The notes under the pieces: generated by a model
What the model was told of the DNA's origin: nothing
The model's database searches: none
The model's input: only the letters and a program-made list of their open reading frames with translations
Made by a program: the position numbers and the translations under genes
Shown here: piece after piece, positions 43,960 to 54,212 of the stretch
Position numbering within the stretch: the first letter of the stretch is position 1
Layout: every line of letters begins with the position of its first letter
Source of the DNA: Gordonia hongkongensis
Lineage (GTDB): Bacteria; Actinomycetota; Actinomycetes; Mycobacteriales; Mycobacteriaceae
Assembly (NCBI RefSeq): GCF_023078355.1
Contig: NZ_CP095552.1
Location: 4,278,001-4,342,000 of the forward strand
Length of the DNA: 64,000 bases
Direction of reading: 5' to 3'

Positions 43960-43973
43960 AGCAAGTGCTAGGT
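43960..43973. promoter_or_regulatory. KstR2-type operator between fadE30 and fadD3
   Basis: AGCAAGTGCTAGGT matches AnCAAGnnCTTGnT at all fixed positions except one (CTAG for CTTG). It sits in the 42-base gap between the two divergent starts, seven bases before the fadD3 ATG, so it can control both. Confidence 0.75.
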
Positions 43974-43980
43974 TGGGCGC

Positions 43981-45567
43981 ATGGCGCAGACCCCACTGCA
44001 CGAGGTCCTCCCCACGCCCACGACCCCGGCCGCACTGCGCCGGGCGGCGCAGACCTGGCCCGACCGTATCGCTCTCGTCGACGGTCAGTGGCAGTCTTCG
44101 ACGCATCCGCGGATCGAGTCGACCTGGACCCGTCTCCACGAGTCCGTCCGGGATTTCGCGGCAGCGTTGGTGGCCTCGGGTATCGAGGCCGGCGACCGGG
44201 TCGCCATCTGGTCGCCGAACAGCTTCCACTGGCCGATTGCGGCGCTCGGGATCCACTACGCCGGTGCGACGCTCGTCCCCTTGAACACGCGCTACACCGC
44301 GGGCGAGGCGATCGAGATCATCGAACGGTCCGGGGCCCGGGCCGTCGTCGTGTCCGGCGAGTTCCTCGGTGCCGATCATGTGGCCGAGTTGTTGCGCGAT
44401 CACCGCGCCACGATGCCCGACGTCGTGATCCGGGTGTCGCTCACGGACGACGCCGCCCCGCTCGACGGTGCCGTCGACTGGGATGAGTTCCTCAGTCGGG
44501 CGGCAACCCCCGACGCACTCGCCGAAGCCGACCGACGCGCCGATGCCGTCTCCCCCGACGATCTCTCCGACATCCTCTTCACCTCCGGCACGACCGGGAA
44601 GTCGAAGGGTGTGCTGGCGACCCACCGGCAGACCCTGACCGGCTCGTACGGCTGGGGCGCGAATGCCGGCCTGGGCCCGGACGACCGCTACCTGATGGTC
44701 AACCCGTACTTCCACACCTTCGGGTACAAGGCGGGCATCCTGCCGAGCGTGCTGTTCGGCGTGACCATGCTGCCACTTGCCGTCTATTCACCGGACCAGG
44801 CGATGAAGCTCGTGTCCGACGAGCGCGCGACGGTCTTCCCGGGCGCGCCCACCATCTTCCAGACCATCCTCGACGACCCGAAGCGCGCCGACCACGATCT
44901 CTCGAGCCTGCGCATCGTCATCACCGGCGCGGCGATCGTGCCCGTCGTCCTCGTCGAACGCCTCCAGCACGACCTGGGCGTCGACACCGTCATCACCGCC
45001 TACGGCCTGACCGAGGCGAGCGGCTTCGTCTCCACCTGCACCCCCGACGACGACGACGCGACCGTCGCCAACACCTGCGGACGTGCGTTCCCGGGCATGG
45101 AAATCAGACTCTCCGACGACGGTGAGGTGCTGGCGCGCGGAGACATGGTGATGGTCGGCTACCTCGACGACCCGGAGGCCACCGCCGCGACGATCGACGC
45201 CGACGGGTGGCTGCACACCGGCGACATCGGGATCCTCGACGAGCGCGGCAACCTCAAGATCACCGACCGGCTCAAAGACATGTACATCTGCGGCGGGTTC
45301 AACGTCTACCCCGCGGAGATCGAGCAGACCCTCGCGCGGCTCGACGGTGTCACCGAGTCCGCGGTCGTCGGCGTGCCCGACGACCGGCTCGGCGAGGTCG
45401 GCCGCGCCTACCTGACGGTCCGGGCGGACGCCGACCTCGACGAGGCGCAGGTCATCGCGTTCGCCAAGGAGCACCTCGCCAACTTCAAGATCCCCCGGTC
45501 GGTGGTCTTCGTCGACGAGTTCCCCCGCAACGCGTCGGGCAAGATCCTCAAGCGCAACCTCACCTGA
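43981..45567 (+). CDS. fadD3: HIP-CoA ligase FadD3
   Basis: 528 residues, ANL superfamily. FTSGTTGKSKGV near residue 200 is the P-loop, YGLTEASGFV the adenine/acyl motif, LHTGDIGILDERGNLKITDRLKDMYICGGFNVYP the hinge, and NASGKILKRNL the catalytic Lys near the end. FadD3 activates the C/D-ring propionate HIP and starts ring C/D catabolism. It lies divergent from fadE30 across a KstR2-type site, as in M. tuberculosis. The ATG at 43981 has only GGTTGGG upstream, a weak ribosome site. Confidence 0.9.
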   Translation: MAQTPLHEVLPTPTTPAALRRAAQTWPDRIALVDGQWQSSTHPRIESTWTRLHESVRDFAAALVASGIEAGDRVAIWSPNSFHWPIAALGIHYAGATLVPLNTRYTAGEAIEIIERSGARAVVVSGEFLGADHVAELLRDHRATMPDVVIRVSLTDDAAPLDGAVDWDEFLSRAATPDALAEADRRADAVSPDDLSDILFTSGTTGKSKGVLATHRQTLTGSYGWGANAGLGPDDRYLMVNPYFHTFGYKAGILPSVLFGVTMLPLAVYSPDQAMKLVSDERATVFPGAPTIFQTILDDPKRADHDLSSLRIVITGAAIVPVVLVERLQHDLGVDTVITAYGLTEASGFVSTCTPDDDDATVANTCGRAFPGMEIRLSDDGEVLARGDMVMVGYLDDPEATAATIDADGWLHTGDIGILDERGNLKITDRLKDMYICGGFNVYPAEIEQTLARLDGVTESAVVGVPDDRLGEVGRAYLTVRADADLDEAQVIAFAKEHLANFKIPRSVVFVDEFPRNASGKILKRNLT

Positions 45568-45574
45568 CCCCGGG

Positions 45575-45621
45575 ATTTCGTAGCGCCAATGCGCGCTATT
45601 CACCTACTGACGCTACGAAAT
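45575..45621. repeat. Intergenic palindrome with TTTCGTAGCG arms, copy 1
   Basis: Perfect 11-base arms ATTTCGTAGCG (45575-45585) and CGCTACGAAAT (45611-45621). The inner part contains ATGCGCGC. It lies eight bases after the fadD3 stop and may end its transcript, and it resembles copies at 46131 and 12457. Confidence 0.65.
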
Positions 45622-45665
45622 TCGGGGCTGGGAACCGGCCGGACGTGCGGTGCGTCGAAGTGTGT

Positions 45666-46109
45666 ATGACCGACGACCTGCGCGCCATGATCGCTTCCCA
45701 CGACGGCGTCTTCACCACGCATCAGGCACACTCGCACGGGGTGTCGGCCGACGGCATCCGGCATCGGGTTCGGACCGGACAGTGGGTCCGGGTCACGCGA
45801 GGTGTCTTCCGGGTGGCCGACCGGACGGTCGACGATCGGATGCGGATGCGGCTCGCCGGGGTTCGCCACGCGCGCGGGCGATGCTGGAGGCGATGTCGTC
45901 GGGCGCGAGGTCGGAGGCGGAGCGGATCACCGCGAAGCTACTCGACGGCAGCGGGTTCACGGGGTGGTCGGCCAACACGCCGGCGTGTGGCTACGTCCTC
46001 GACTTCGCGTTCGAGGCGTCGAAGATCGCCATCGAGATCGATGGGATGGCATTCCATAGTGACGCCGTCGCATTCCAGCGAGACCGCACCCGACAGAACG
46101 ACCTCGTCA
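45666..46109 (+). pseudogene. Remnant of an AbiEi/DUF559-type protein gene
   Basis: The first frame (ATG 45666) gives an AbiEi-like N-terminus: MIASHDGVFTTHQAH, then RHRVRTGQWVRVTRGVFRVA. It then runs out of sense near 45870. A second frame from about 45882 gives the end of a DUF559 endonuclease-like domain (SEAERITAKLL, DFAFEASKIAIEIDGMAFHSD, FQRDRTRQNDLV) but stops short of the usual C-terminal core. About 100 middle residues and the last strand are missing, so internal deletion and truncation have destroyed it. The remnant is enclosed by palindromes at 45575 and 46131. Confidence 0.65.
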
Positions 46110-46130
46110 GATCCGTACAGCCCTACGACG

Positions 46131-46180
46131 GAAATCCGTAGCGTAGATGCGGATATAGCGCGTATCCGCGCTACGAAATC
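46131..46180. repeat. Intergenic palindrome with CTACGAAAT arm, copy 2
   Basis: Outer arms ATCCGTAGCG and CGCTACGAAAT (imperfect) plus inner arms GCGGATA (46149-46155) and TATCCGC (46163-46169) form a long hairpin. It ends five bases before the lysS stop and may act as its terminator. Confidence 0.6.
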
Positions 46181-46184
46181 CCGG

Positions 46185-47726
<1,542 letters not shown>

Positions 47727-47812
47727 CCCACGCACCCTATCGGGGCCGGTCATCGACTCCAACTCACTGCCTCGCGGTGACCGCGGACACAACCGGGTCG
47801 CGCTGGGCGGGT

Positions 47813-48295
47813 TCAGCTCTCGTGGGCGGAGATGACAGCGAGGTCGTCGGGCCGAATCCGACCGTTGACCCGTGCCGACCGCATCCGACGGTGCCCGCCG
47901 ACGACGAACACCGCGCCGTGCACCCCGCGCGCCTGCAGGTGCCAGGCGAGCCATTCGGCCTCGTGCCCGTCCTCGCTGACGAGGATCCATCGTGATTCCG
48001 GCCGGGCGACGCGCAGTGAGTCCGGGGTGTCCGGCGTGAGCCGGTCGAGAACCTCGACGGCGTCGATGGCCAGGGCCCCGAACAGTGCGCCGTCGAGCTG
48101 ACGGCGCCGGTGGGAGCGGACGTCGACGGGGGTGGCACCGGCGGCGACGGCGAACGCGTAGTCCTCGACCCGCAACGACAGCGGCGCAGACGGGGCCGGG
48201 GCGACGGTCGGCGGTACAGCGGCAAACACCGAAGCAGGGGCGAACACCGAACCGGCGGAAGAAGGACGAACAGAAGAAACAACCGAAGCGGTCAT
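47813..48295 (-). CDS. Rhodanese-like domain protein lacking the catalytic Cys
   Basis: 160 residues. After a Ser/Ala/Pro-rich N-terminus (1-45), the fold reads [30 protein letters not shown] (entry strand and helix), then [36 protein letters not shown], the strand-loop-helix of rhodanese domains. The active-site Cys expected after the VLV strand is replaced by Ser-Glu-Asp, so sulfurtransferase activity is unlikely and a binding or regulatory role is possible. It is next to lysS with no clear operon partner. Confidence 0.65.
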   Translation of the reverse strand: MTASVVSSVRPSSAGSVFAPASVFAAVPPTVAPAPSAPLSLRVEDYAFAVAAGATPVDVRSHRRRQLDGALFGALAIDAVEVLDRLTPDTPDSLRVARPESRWILVSEDGHEAEWLAWHLQARGVHGAVFVVGGHRRMRSARVNGRIRPDDLAVISAHES

Positions 48296-48456
48296 GAGAG
48301 GGAGTCCTCAGGTGATCGAGATCGAGCGGGGAGCGCGAAGGAGGGCAGCCGCAGACGCGGTATCAGCCCTGACAACACTCCCGACAGCTCGTGATCACGA
48401 CGACGAGTATGCCACAGCACACCCCCACCGGCCAGACCCCAATCGGACCGAGGTCG

Positions 48457-49599
48457 TCACACTTCCGGCGGCTGCCACCGCTGCACGCGTCGCATCTGTG
48501 CGTTCAGGACGGCGTCGGGCGTCATGCGCAGAGCGAGGTCGCGCGCCCAGACAGCGGGGCCGGCACGCAGTTGCCCGACCCGGCCGATCATCGACGCCTG
48601 CCGCGCGATCTGCTGGGTCCGCGGGCGTCGGAGCCGGTCGTAGGTGCGCAAGGCCTCGTCGAGGTCAGCGCGGCCGTGCCGGCGTAGCAGCGCGGTCAGG
48701 GTGGCCGCGTCCTCCATCGCCTGGTTGGCACCTTGACCCAGGTTCGGGGTCATCGCGTGGGCGGCGTCGCCGACGAGAACACTCGAGCACCCCCGGCCCG
48801 CTCTGACGAACGTGGGCAGCGGCTTGGCGAGCTCCTCGATCGGCAGGTATCCGACGGTCGCCGGATCGGTGGCGTCGAGCAACTCCCCGATCGGTCGATG
48901 CCACCCCGAAAACCGTTGCCGCACTGCATCGAGACCGCCCTCCGAGTCGCCCCCGTCGTCCGACACCGAGGCGAACCAGTAGACATGCCCGTCAGGGAGC
49001 GGCGCAATCCCGAAACGCGCCCCACGTCCGGTCGTCTCGCCGGCCGCGTCGACCGACACCGGGGTCGTCGTGATGGCCCGCCACGCGGAGTAGCCACATC
49101 GCCGGACGCCCGGGTCCTCGACGACCGCGGCACGCACCCGGCTGCGCAGACCGTCGGCGCCGACGATCAGGTCGCAGTCACCGATCTCGGTGCCGTCGGC
49201 CAGCCGCACGAGACCGCGGTCGGGCGCGATGTCGTCGACCCCGGAACCGGTCCTGATGTCCACGACGGCGGCCGCGGCGGCGAGGAGGGCCGCGTGGAGA
49301 TCGGTGCGGCGGACGACGCGCATGTCGGTCAGCGACGCCGGATCGAACCGACTGAGCCATCGCCCGCCCGGTGTCCGGGTTCCGCTGGTCGGCGGGGTCG
49401 ACGCTGCGGCGCCGCCGAGGACCGACCGCATACCCAATGCGTCGAGTGCGCGGACCCCGTTGGCGAAGATGCTCAGGCCGGCACCCCCGCCGCGTACCTC
49501 GGGCGCGCGCTCGACGACCGTCACCCGGGCACCCGTCGACGCCAGTCCGACCGCGGTACACAGGCCGGCGATCCCGGCCCCCACCACGACGACCTTCAT
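48457..49599 (-). CDS. FAD-dependent aromatic-type monooxygenase
   Basis: 380 residues, class A flavoprotein monooxygenase. VVVVGAGIAGLCTAVGLASTGARVTVVER is the N-terminal dinucleotide site, GDCDLIVGADGLRSRVR the DG motif near 155, and VLVGDAAHAMTPNLGQGANQAMEDA the GD motif near 280. The family hydroxylates phenolic or polyketide-like compounds; the substrate is unknown. ATG 49599 has GGAG within operator 1 about nine bases upstream; a GTG at 49614 is alternative. It is divergent from a TetR gene with two identical-type operators between them. Confidence 0.82.
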   Translation of the reverse strand: MKVVVVGAGIAGLCTAVGLASTGARVTVVERAPEVRGGGAGLSIFANGVRALDALGMRSVLGGAAASTPPTSGTRTPGGRWLSRFDPASLTDMRVVRRTDLHAALLAAAAAVVDIRTGSGVDDIAPDRGLVRLADGTEIGDCDLIVGADGLRSRVRAAVVEDPGVRRCGYSAWRAITTTPVSVDAAGETTGRGARFGIAPLPDGHVYWFASVSDDGGDSEGGLDAVRQRFSGWHRPIGELLDATDPATVGYLPIEELAKPLPTFVRAGRGCSSVLVGDAAHAMTPNLGQGANQAMEDAATLTALLRRHGRADLDEALRTYDRLRRPRTQQIARQASMIGRVGQLRAGPAVWARDLALRMTPDAVLNAQMRRVQRWQPPEV

Positions 49600-49606
49600 G
49601 AGACTG

Positions 49607-49655
49607 TTCTCCACATGGAGAAGAAGCTAGCAGATAAAATTCTCCGCGTGGAGAA
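49607..49655. promoter_or_regulatory. Two palindromic operators between the monooxygenase and TetR genes
   Basis: TTCTCCACATGGAGAA (49607-49622) and TTCTCCGCGTGGAGAA (49640-49655) are near-identical palindromes 33 bases apart, three helical turns. They cover the starts of both divergent genes, so the TetR protein probably represses both. Confidence 0.78.
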
Positions 49656-50151
49656 ATCAGTCAATGGGTCGACACGCGATCTGCTACTGGACACCGGCAT
49701 CACCCTCATCGGCACCGTCGGGAGCCGGCAGGCGTCGGCACGCGCGGTCGAAGACGCGTCCGGGGTGCCACACGGGAGCGTTCGGCATCATTTCGGCGGT
49801 CAGAGCGGTTTTCTCGCGGCTCTCGTCGAGCATGTGTTCAGCGCCGACCGCGCTGCGGAGGGCGAGTCGACCCAGGAGGTGATCGTCCGCTGGTTGGGCA
49901 CCGACCGCGTCCGCACCAGGGCGCGGTACGAGCTCATGCTCCTGGCGACACGCGACGAGGACCTGCGACGGGCGATGGTCGGGCACCGTGAGCGCTACGT
50001 CGACGGACTCGTCGACGGCGGGTTGACCCGTACCGAGGCCCGGCAACTGGTCGCCGCGCTCGACGGCCTCGTCCTCGACGCGCTCCTGCGGAACTCCGAC
50101 GGCACCGACGCCGACCACGATCCCACTCCCCTGCTGCGCGCGTTCCGCTGA
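49615..50151 (+). CDS. TetR-family regulator of the FAD monooxygenase
   Basis: 178 residues from ATG 49615, or 167 from GTG 49648; both lie inside operator copies and neither has a clear ribosome site. The HTH is ASARAVEDASGVPHGSVRHHFGGQSGFLAALVEHVF, unusual in having Val-Arg-His-His-Phe. The C-terminal domain (about 80-165) is helical, with ARYELMLLATRDEDLRRAMVGHRERYVDGLVDGGL. It probably senses a substrate of the divergent monooxygenase. The start is the main uncertainty. Confidence 0.8.
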   Translation: MEKKLADKILRVEKSVNGSTRDLLLDTGITLIGTVGSRQASARAVEDASGVPHGSVRHHFGGQSGFLAALVEHVFSADRAAEGESTQEVIVRWLGTDRVRTRARYELMLLATRDEDLRRAMVGHRERYVDGLVDGGLTRTEARQLVAALDGLVLDALLRNSDGTDADHDPTPLLRAFR

Positions 50152-50161
50152 CGATCCGGGG

Positions 50162-51127
50162 TCACGTCGTCCCGATGAGATCGGCGGCCAGCGCACGGAG
50201 GTGTGCCGCGAGCTCGTCGACACCGGGCTGCTCGACCGGGAAGTGCCCGCACCCGGTCAGCAGATGGATGTCGGCGCGCGCCGCGATCCGGCGCGCGAAG
50301 CGCACGCTGACCTCCGGCGGCGTCCACGAGTCGGCCGCCGGATGGACCAGCAGCACCCGTGGACCCCGGTACCCCTCAGGGGTTGGCACCTCGTGCGTCA
50401 TCAGGTCCGCCAGGAACCCCAGCGACACTGACGATCCGGCACCGAGACGGTCGTCGACGCAGGCCCGGGACAGGTCCGGGTCGAGACTCATCGCCGACAT
50501 CGGCGCCACCCAGCGGATCGGAAACCGCATCCGGGCGAGCACCCCGACGCGGCCGAGCACCGGCATCAGCGGGGTGAGGCGACCGAGCGCCGGCGTACGC
50601 GCGACCGCTCGACGCGCATCGGGATCCCCGGCCAGATCGAGCAGGCAGGTCGCGACGACCGCGGCCACCCGTCCGGTCCGGCTCGCGACCTCGTAGGCAA
50701 GCATCCCACCGAGACTCGCCCCCAGCACGATGAGCGGACGCGGATCGTCCTCGGTCTCGGCCACCACGAGATCGGAGATCAGATCGACCCAGTCCTGGTA
50801 GCGGACCCTCCCCGGATCGGCCACCCGCGTGCGTCCGTACTGCGGCAGATCGGGGGCGAGGACCTCGAACCCCTCGTCCGCGAGGATCGCGCCCAGCGGC
50901 CAGACCAGGGCACTGTGTCCGCCACCGCCATGCAGCAGCAACACGCGCAGCGGTGCCGCGCTCCGGCGCGCCCGCAGGATGTGGACGTCGACCTCCCCGC
51001 AGGCCCGGCCGGAGCTCGACGGCCAGGTCCACCAGGTGGATTCGGCCGCGACCCCGGCGGCGACGGACCGCCACGGCTCGGGCAAGAAGCGAAAGTAGGA
51101 TTCGGGGGTTCCGGATCGGCGGATCAT
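50162..51127 (-). CDS. Alpha/beta-hydrolase
   Basis: 321 residues. RVLLLHGGGGHSALVWPLG near residue 62 is the oxyanion HG motif, LIVLGASLGGMLAYEVASR near 140 holds the GxSxG nucleophile (GASLG), and HLLTGCGHFPVEQPG near the end provides the catalytic His; an Asp in VLLVHPAADSWTPP fits the acid position. The family acts as esterase, lipase or C-C hydrolase. It is divergent from a TetR gene whose start is 60 bases away. An ATG at 51169 is an alternative start. Confidence 0.82.
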   Translation of the reverse strand: MIRRSGTPESYFRFLPEPWRSVAAGVAAESTWWTWPSSSGRACGEVDVHILRARRSAAPLRVLLLHGGGGHSALVWPLGAILADEGFEVLAPDLPQYGRTRVADPGRVRYQDWVDLISDLVVAETEDDPRPLIVLGASLGGMLAYEVASRTGRVAAVVATCLLDLAGDPDARRAVARTPALGRLTPLMPVLGRVGVLARMRFPIRWVAPMSAMSLDPDLSRACVDDRLGAGSSVSLGFLADLMTHEVPTPEGYRGPRVLLVHPAADSWTPPEVSVRFARRIAARADIHLLTGCGHFPVEQPGVDELAAHLRALAADLIGTT

Positions 51128-51187
51128 GTATCCATCGTCGAACCGGCGGCGGGACTCCACAACTCGCATTCCCCGAGGATCGATCAG

Positions 51188-51775
51188 ATGCGCAAAAGGC
51201 CACGGCAGCAACGCTCTTCGTTCACCGTCGACACGATCCTCGAGGCGGCCACTCAGCTTCTCGACACCGAGGGCGCGGAGATGACGACCAACCGCATCGC
51301 CGAGAGGGCCGGGGTGTCGGTGGGCTCGATCTATCAGTACTTCGGCGACAAGCAGGCGATCTTCGACGAACTCGCGCTTCGCCATCTCGACGCGGCCGCC
51401 GGGGCGATGACGGCCGTCCTCGCCGACCACCCGCCCGGTTCGTGCCCGTGGCCGGAGGTGCTTCATGCGGTGATCGAGGTCGCGGTCAGCGAGAACTCTA
51501 CGCACGGCCGCGCCCATGGGCGGCTGCGCGAACTGGCCGACCCGACACGCCTGGCCACGGAGTACACCACCCTGATCGATTGGCTGATCGACCGGTTGAG
51601 CGCCCATCTCGTCGCCGACGGCTGGACGGCGCAGTCCGCGGCCGCCGACCTCCGGCTCGCCTTCGCCGCCGTCGACGCCCAGATCCACCAGCTGGCCGGC
51701 ACCGACCTGACCGCCGACGAACTGACCGACCGCATCACGGCCTACACCGAGGCAGCACTCCGCGCGCACCGATGA
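51188..51775 (+). CDS. TetR-family regulator next to alpha/beta-hydrolase
   Basis: 195 residues. The HTH is TILEAATQLLDTEGAEMTTNRIAERAGVSVGSIYQYFGDKQAIFDEL at about 13-60. The C-terminal domain (helices around WPEVLHAVIEVAVSE and YTTLIDWLIDRLSAHLV) is of the TetR_C type common in actinobacteria. ATG 51188 has GAGG about nine bases upstream. It probably controls the divergent hydrolase; no clear palindrome stands out in the 60-base gap. Confidence 0.82.
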   Translation: MRKRPRQQRSSFTVDTILEAATQLLDTEGAEMTTNRIAERAGVSVGSIYQYFGDKQAIFDELALRHLDAAAGAMTAVLADHPPGSCPWPEVLHAVIEVAVSENSTHGRAHGRLRELADPTRLATEYTTLIDWLIDRLSAHLVADGWTAQSAAADLRLAFAAVDAQIHQLAGTDLTADELTDRITAYTEAALRAHR

Positions 51776-51808
51776 CACGCCGAATCCCCGTGCCGCCGTT
51801 CGGTTCGC

Positions 51809-51974
51809 CTAGTGTCCCGGGTCGGAAATTCGTTTCATGAGTTCGGCGGTCCAGGTGGATGCATCGCGAGGCGGCGGAGGACGCAGCTACTGGATGTACC
51901 TGCGACGACGCCAACGAAGCGAGGCGCCGCCTGGGCGTCGCAATCATCAACGAATTTCCGGCGCGGGACACTAG
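51809..51974. repeat. 166-bp inverted-repeat element, MITE-like
   Basis: 26-base terminal inverted repeats, beginning CTAGTGTCCCG and including CGGAAATTCGTT (51809-51834 and 51949-51974), match at 24 of 26 positions. The interior of about 114 bases has no gene. The element ends two bases from the coaX stop. It behaves like a miniature transposable element or mobile palindrome; a parent transposase is not in the window. Confidence 0.75.
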
Positions 51975-51976
51975 AT

Positions 51977-52780
51977 CTACTTCCCGCGACGCGGATTCGC
52001 CTTGGCCCGTTCGTGGACCAGACGTAGACCATCCAGGGTCAGGTGCGGGTGATGATCGGTGAGGGAACGACATTCGTCGAACATCAGCGGGGCGAGAAAT
52101 CCGGTGGCGACCACTGTCACGTCGTCGCCGTCGAATCCCGGGACGGTGTCGCAGACGCGGTCGACCAACCCGTCCACCTGACCGGCGAAGCCGTACAGGA
52201 TGCCGGACTGCAACGCTTCGACGGTGTTCTTGCCGAGCACGCTGCGGGGCGGCATCAACTCGACCTTGCGCATGGTCACGGTGTGCTCCGACAGCGCCTC
52301 GACCGCGAGGTTGACGCCCGGTGCGATGGCCCCGCCGAGGAACTCGCCCGTCGCCGAGACCGCGTCGACGACCGTTGCGGTACCGAACGCGACCACGATG
52401 CAGGGCCCGCCGAATTCCGTATGCGCGGCAAGGCAATTGGCGACCCGGTCGGTGCCGACCTCTTTCGGGTTGTCGACCAGGAGGGGAACCCCGGTCCGCA
52501 CACCCGGTTCGAGCAGCACGTGTGGCCCGTTGCCGAAGTAGCGCGGCACCATCACGCGCAGTTCGCGCAGGAGCGACGGAACCGTCGACAGCGCACTCAC
52601 CCCGGTCACCTGCTCGATGTCGTCGCCGAGCATGCCGCGGAACGCCCACGCCAGTTCGTCGGCGGTGTAATGCGGGTCGGTGTGGATTCGCCAATCACGC
52701 ACCAGGCGCGCGTGATCCCCGACCCCGGCGTACACGCCGAGATGGATGTTGGTGTTGCCGACGTCGACGGTGAGCAGCAT
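51977..52780 (-). CDS. coaX: Type III pantothenate kinase CoaX
   Basis: 267 residues of ASKHA fold. The N-terminal DVGNTNIHLGVY is the phosphate-1 motif, EVGTDRVANCLAAH the second, and CIVVAFGTATVVDAVSATGEFLGGAIAPGVNLAVEAL the third. CoaX phosphorylates pantothenate at the first step of CoA synthesis and is insensitive to CoA. It lies 17 bases after panD in the order coaX-panD-panC. The ATG at 52780 gives the canonical MLLTVDVGNTN. Confidence 0.92.
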   Translation of the reverse strand: MLLTVDVGNTNIHLGVYAGVGDHARLVRDWRIHTDPHYTADELAWAFRGMLGDDIEQVTGVSALSTVPSLLRELRVMVPRYFGNGPHVLLEPGVRTGVPLLVDNPKEVGTDRVANCLAAHTEFGGPCIVVAFGTATVVDAVSATGEFLGGAIAPGVNLAVEALSEHTVTMRKVELMPPRSVLGKNTVEALQSGILYGFAGQVDGLVDRVCDTVPGFDGDDVTVVATGFLAPLMFDECRSLTDHHPHLTLDGLRLVHERAKANPRRGK

Positions 52781-52797
52781 CGAAGGTCGTCGCCGCG

Positions 52798-53244
52798 TCA
52801 GAGCAAGGCGTCGGCGAAGATCGGGCTGTCGAGGTGACGCGGGTCGAGCAGGCCCGACCCCGCGGGTACGTCTGCCGGATCGTCGCCCGTGGTCACGATG
52901 CGGTTCTGCGCGTCGACGAACACCACGTTCGGCGAGTACTCACGCAGCTCGGCCGCATCGAGCATGCTGTAGGCGATGATGATGACCAGGTCGCCGGGGT
53001 GAACGAGATGCGCTGCCGCACCGTTGATCCCGATGACACCACTGCCGCGCTCACCGGCGATCGCGTAGGTCACCAGCCGGGCACCGTTGTCGATGTCGAC
53101 GATCGTGACCTGCTCACCCTCGAGCAGGCCCGCGGCGTCGAGCAGATCGGAGTCGATGGTCACCGAGCCGACGTAGTGCAAGTCGGCCTGGGTCACGGTG
53201 GCGCGGTGGATCTTCGAGGTCATCATGGTGCGCAACATGGTCAT
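52798..53244 (-). CDS. panD: Aspartate 1-decarboxylase PanD
   Basis: 148 residues. [25 protein letters not shown] contains the Gly-Ser bond (YVG-S) that self-cleaves to form the pyruvoyl group, about 12 residues after Lys-Ile-His. [28 protein letters not shown] follows. The enzyme makes beta-alanine for pantothenate. The ATG at 53244 overlaps the panC stop by four bases; ATG 53238 is nearly equivalent. The C-terminal tail is about ten residues longer than in E. coli, as in other actinobacteria. Confidence 0.92.
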   Translation of the reverse strand: MTMLRTMMTSKIHRATVTQADLHYVGSVTIDSDLLDAAGLLEGEQVTIVDIDNGARLVTYAIAGERGSGVIGINGAAAHLVHPGDLVIIIAYSMLDAAELREYSPNVVFVDAQNRIVTTGDDPADVPAGSGLLDPRHLDSPIFADALL

Positions 53245-54212
53245 CGTCCCTCTGTCGTGGTTGTGGTGGCATTGGTCCAGGCGATTTCTTCTTCGAGCGC
53301 GGCGATCCCGCCGACCGTCACGCCGACGTTGTCGATCAGGCGAGCGCCGCCGAGCCGGGCGGCGACGAGCAACCGTCCCGCGCCCTTCTCCGGTGGTTCC
53401 TCGAGCTGACGCCCGCGCAGGTCCAGGTAGTCGACCTCGATCTCCGGGACCGTGGCGAGCACCGACCGTGCGGCGGCGAGAATGGCATCGCGTCCGCCTT
53501 CGGCCGCATGGGCCCCCGCGACGAGCGACGCCGAGAGCGTCGTCGCCAGCTCCCGCTGCTCCGGGGTGAGATAGCGGTTGCGTGACGACATCGCCAGCCC
53601 GTCGGACTCGCGGACGGTCGGGACCCCGACGATGTCGACGTCGAGGTTCAGGTCGGTCACCATCTGCTTGATGAGCACCAGCTGCTGATAGTCCTTCTCA
53701 CCGAAGAACGCCGCATTGGGTCCGACGATGTTGAGCAGCTTGAGGACCACCGTCAGCATTCCGGCGAAGTGTGTCGGCCGCGAGATCCCATCGAGGATTC
53801 GGCCCGCCTCGCCCGGGTGCACCGTCGTCCCCGGGCCGTTCGGGTACATCGACGACGCGGACGGCGCGAACACCAGCTCGACGCCCAGCGGTTCGAGGAG
53901 CGCGAGGTCGGCGTCGAGAGTGCGCGGGTAGGCGTCGAGGTCCTCGCCGGCACCGAACTGCAACGGGTTGACGAAGATGGACACCACCACCACGGTGTTG
54001 CCCTTGGCCTTGGCGGCCCGGACGAGCTGCAGATGGCCGGCGTGCAGGGCGCCCATGGTTGGAACGAGCACCACACGCTTGCCGGCAGCGCGCAGCGCGC
54101 GGGTGACGCGGCTCAGGGACGCCGGCTCTCGATGCACGGTCATCTTGCCGGCCGAATAGGTGGGCTGTGCGTCGGACGGGCCGCTCACGCCGTCTCCTCC
54201 GCTTGATGTCAT
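53241..54212 (-). CDS. panC: Pantothenate synthetase PanC
   Basis: 323 residues. [22 protein letters not shown] near residue 50 contains the ATP HxGH motif, [25 protein letters not shown] the second, [18 protein letters not shown] the KMSKS-like loop region, and [12 protein letters not shown] the last motif. It condenses pantoate with beta-alanine. ATG 54212 has GGAGG four bases upstream and overlaps the stop of the upstream gene, so it is coupled. The N-terminal extension of about 22 residues before MTVHREP is longer than in mycobacteria. Confidence 0.92.
   Translation of the reverse strand: MTSSGGDGVSGPSDAQPTYSAGKMTVHREPASLSRVTRALRAAGKRVVLVPTMGALHAGHLQLVRAAKAKGNTVVVVSIFVNPLQFGAGEDLDAYPRTLDADLALLEPLGVELVFAPSASSMYPNGPGTTVHPGEAGRILDGISRPTHFAGMLTVVLKLLNIVGPNAAFFGEKDYQQLVLIKQMVTDLNLDVDIVGVPTVRESDGLAMSSRNRYLTPEQRELATTLSASLVAGAHAAEGGRDAILAAARSVLATVPEIEVDYLDLRGRQLEEPPEKGAGRLLVAARLGGARLIDNVGVTVGGIAALEEEIAWTNATTTTTEGR

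Noticed and set aside
43956..43969. Alternative KstR2 site register ACCAAGCAAGTGCT
   Set aside because: Two fixed positions mismatch; the register at 43960 mismatches only one.
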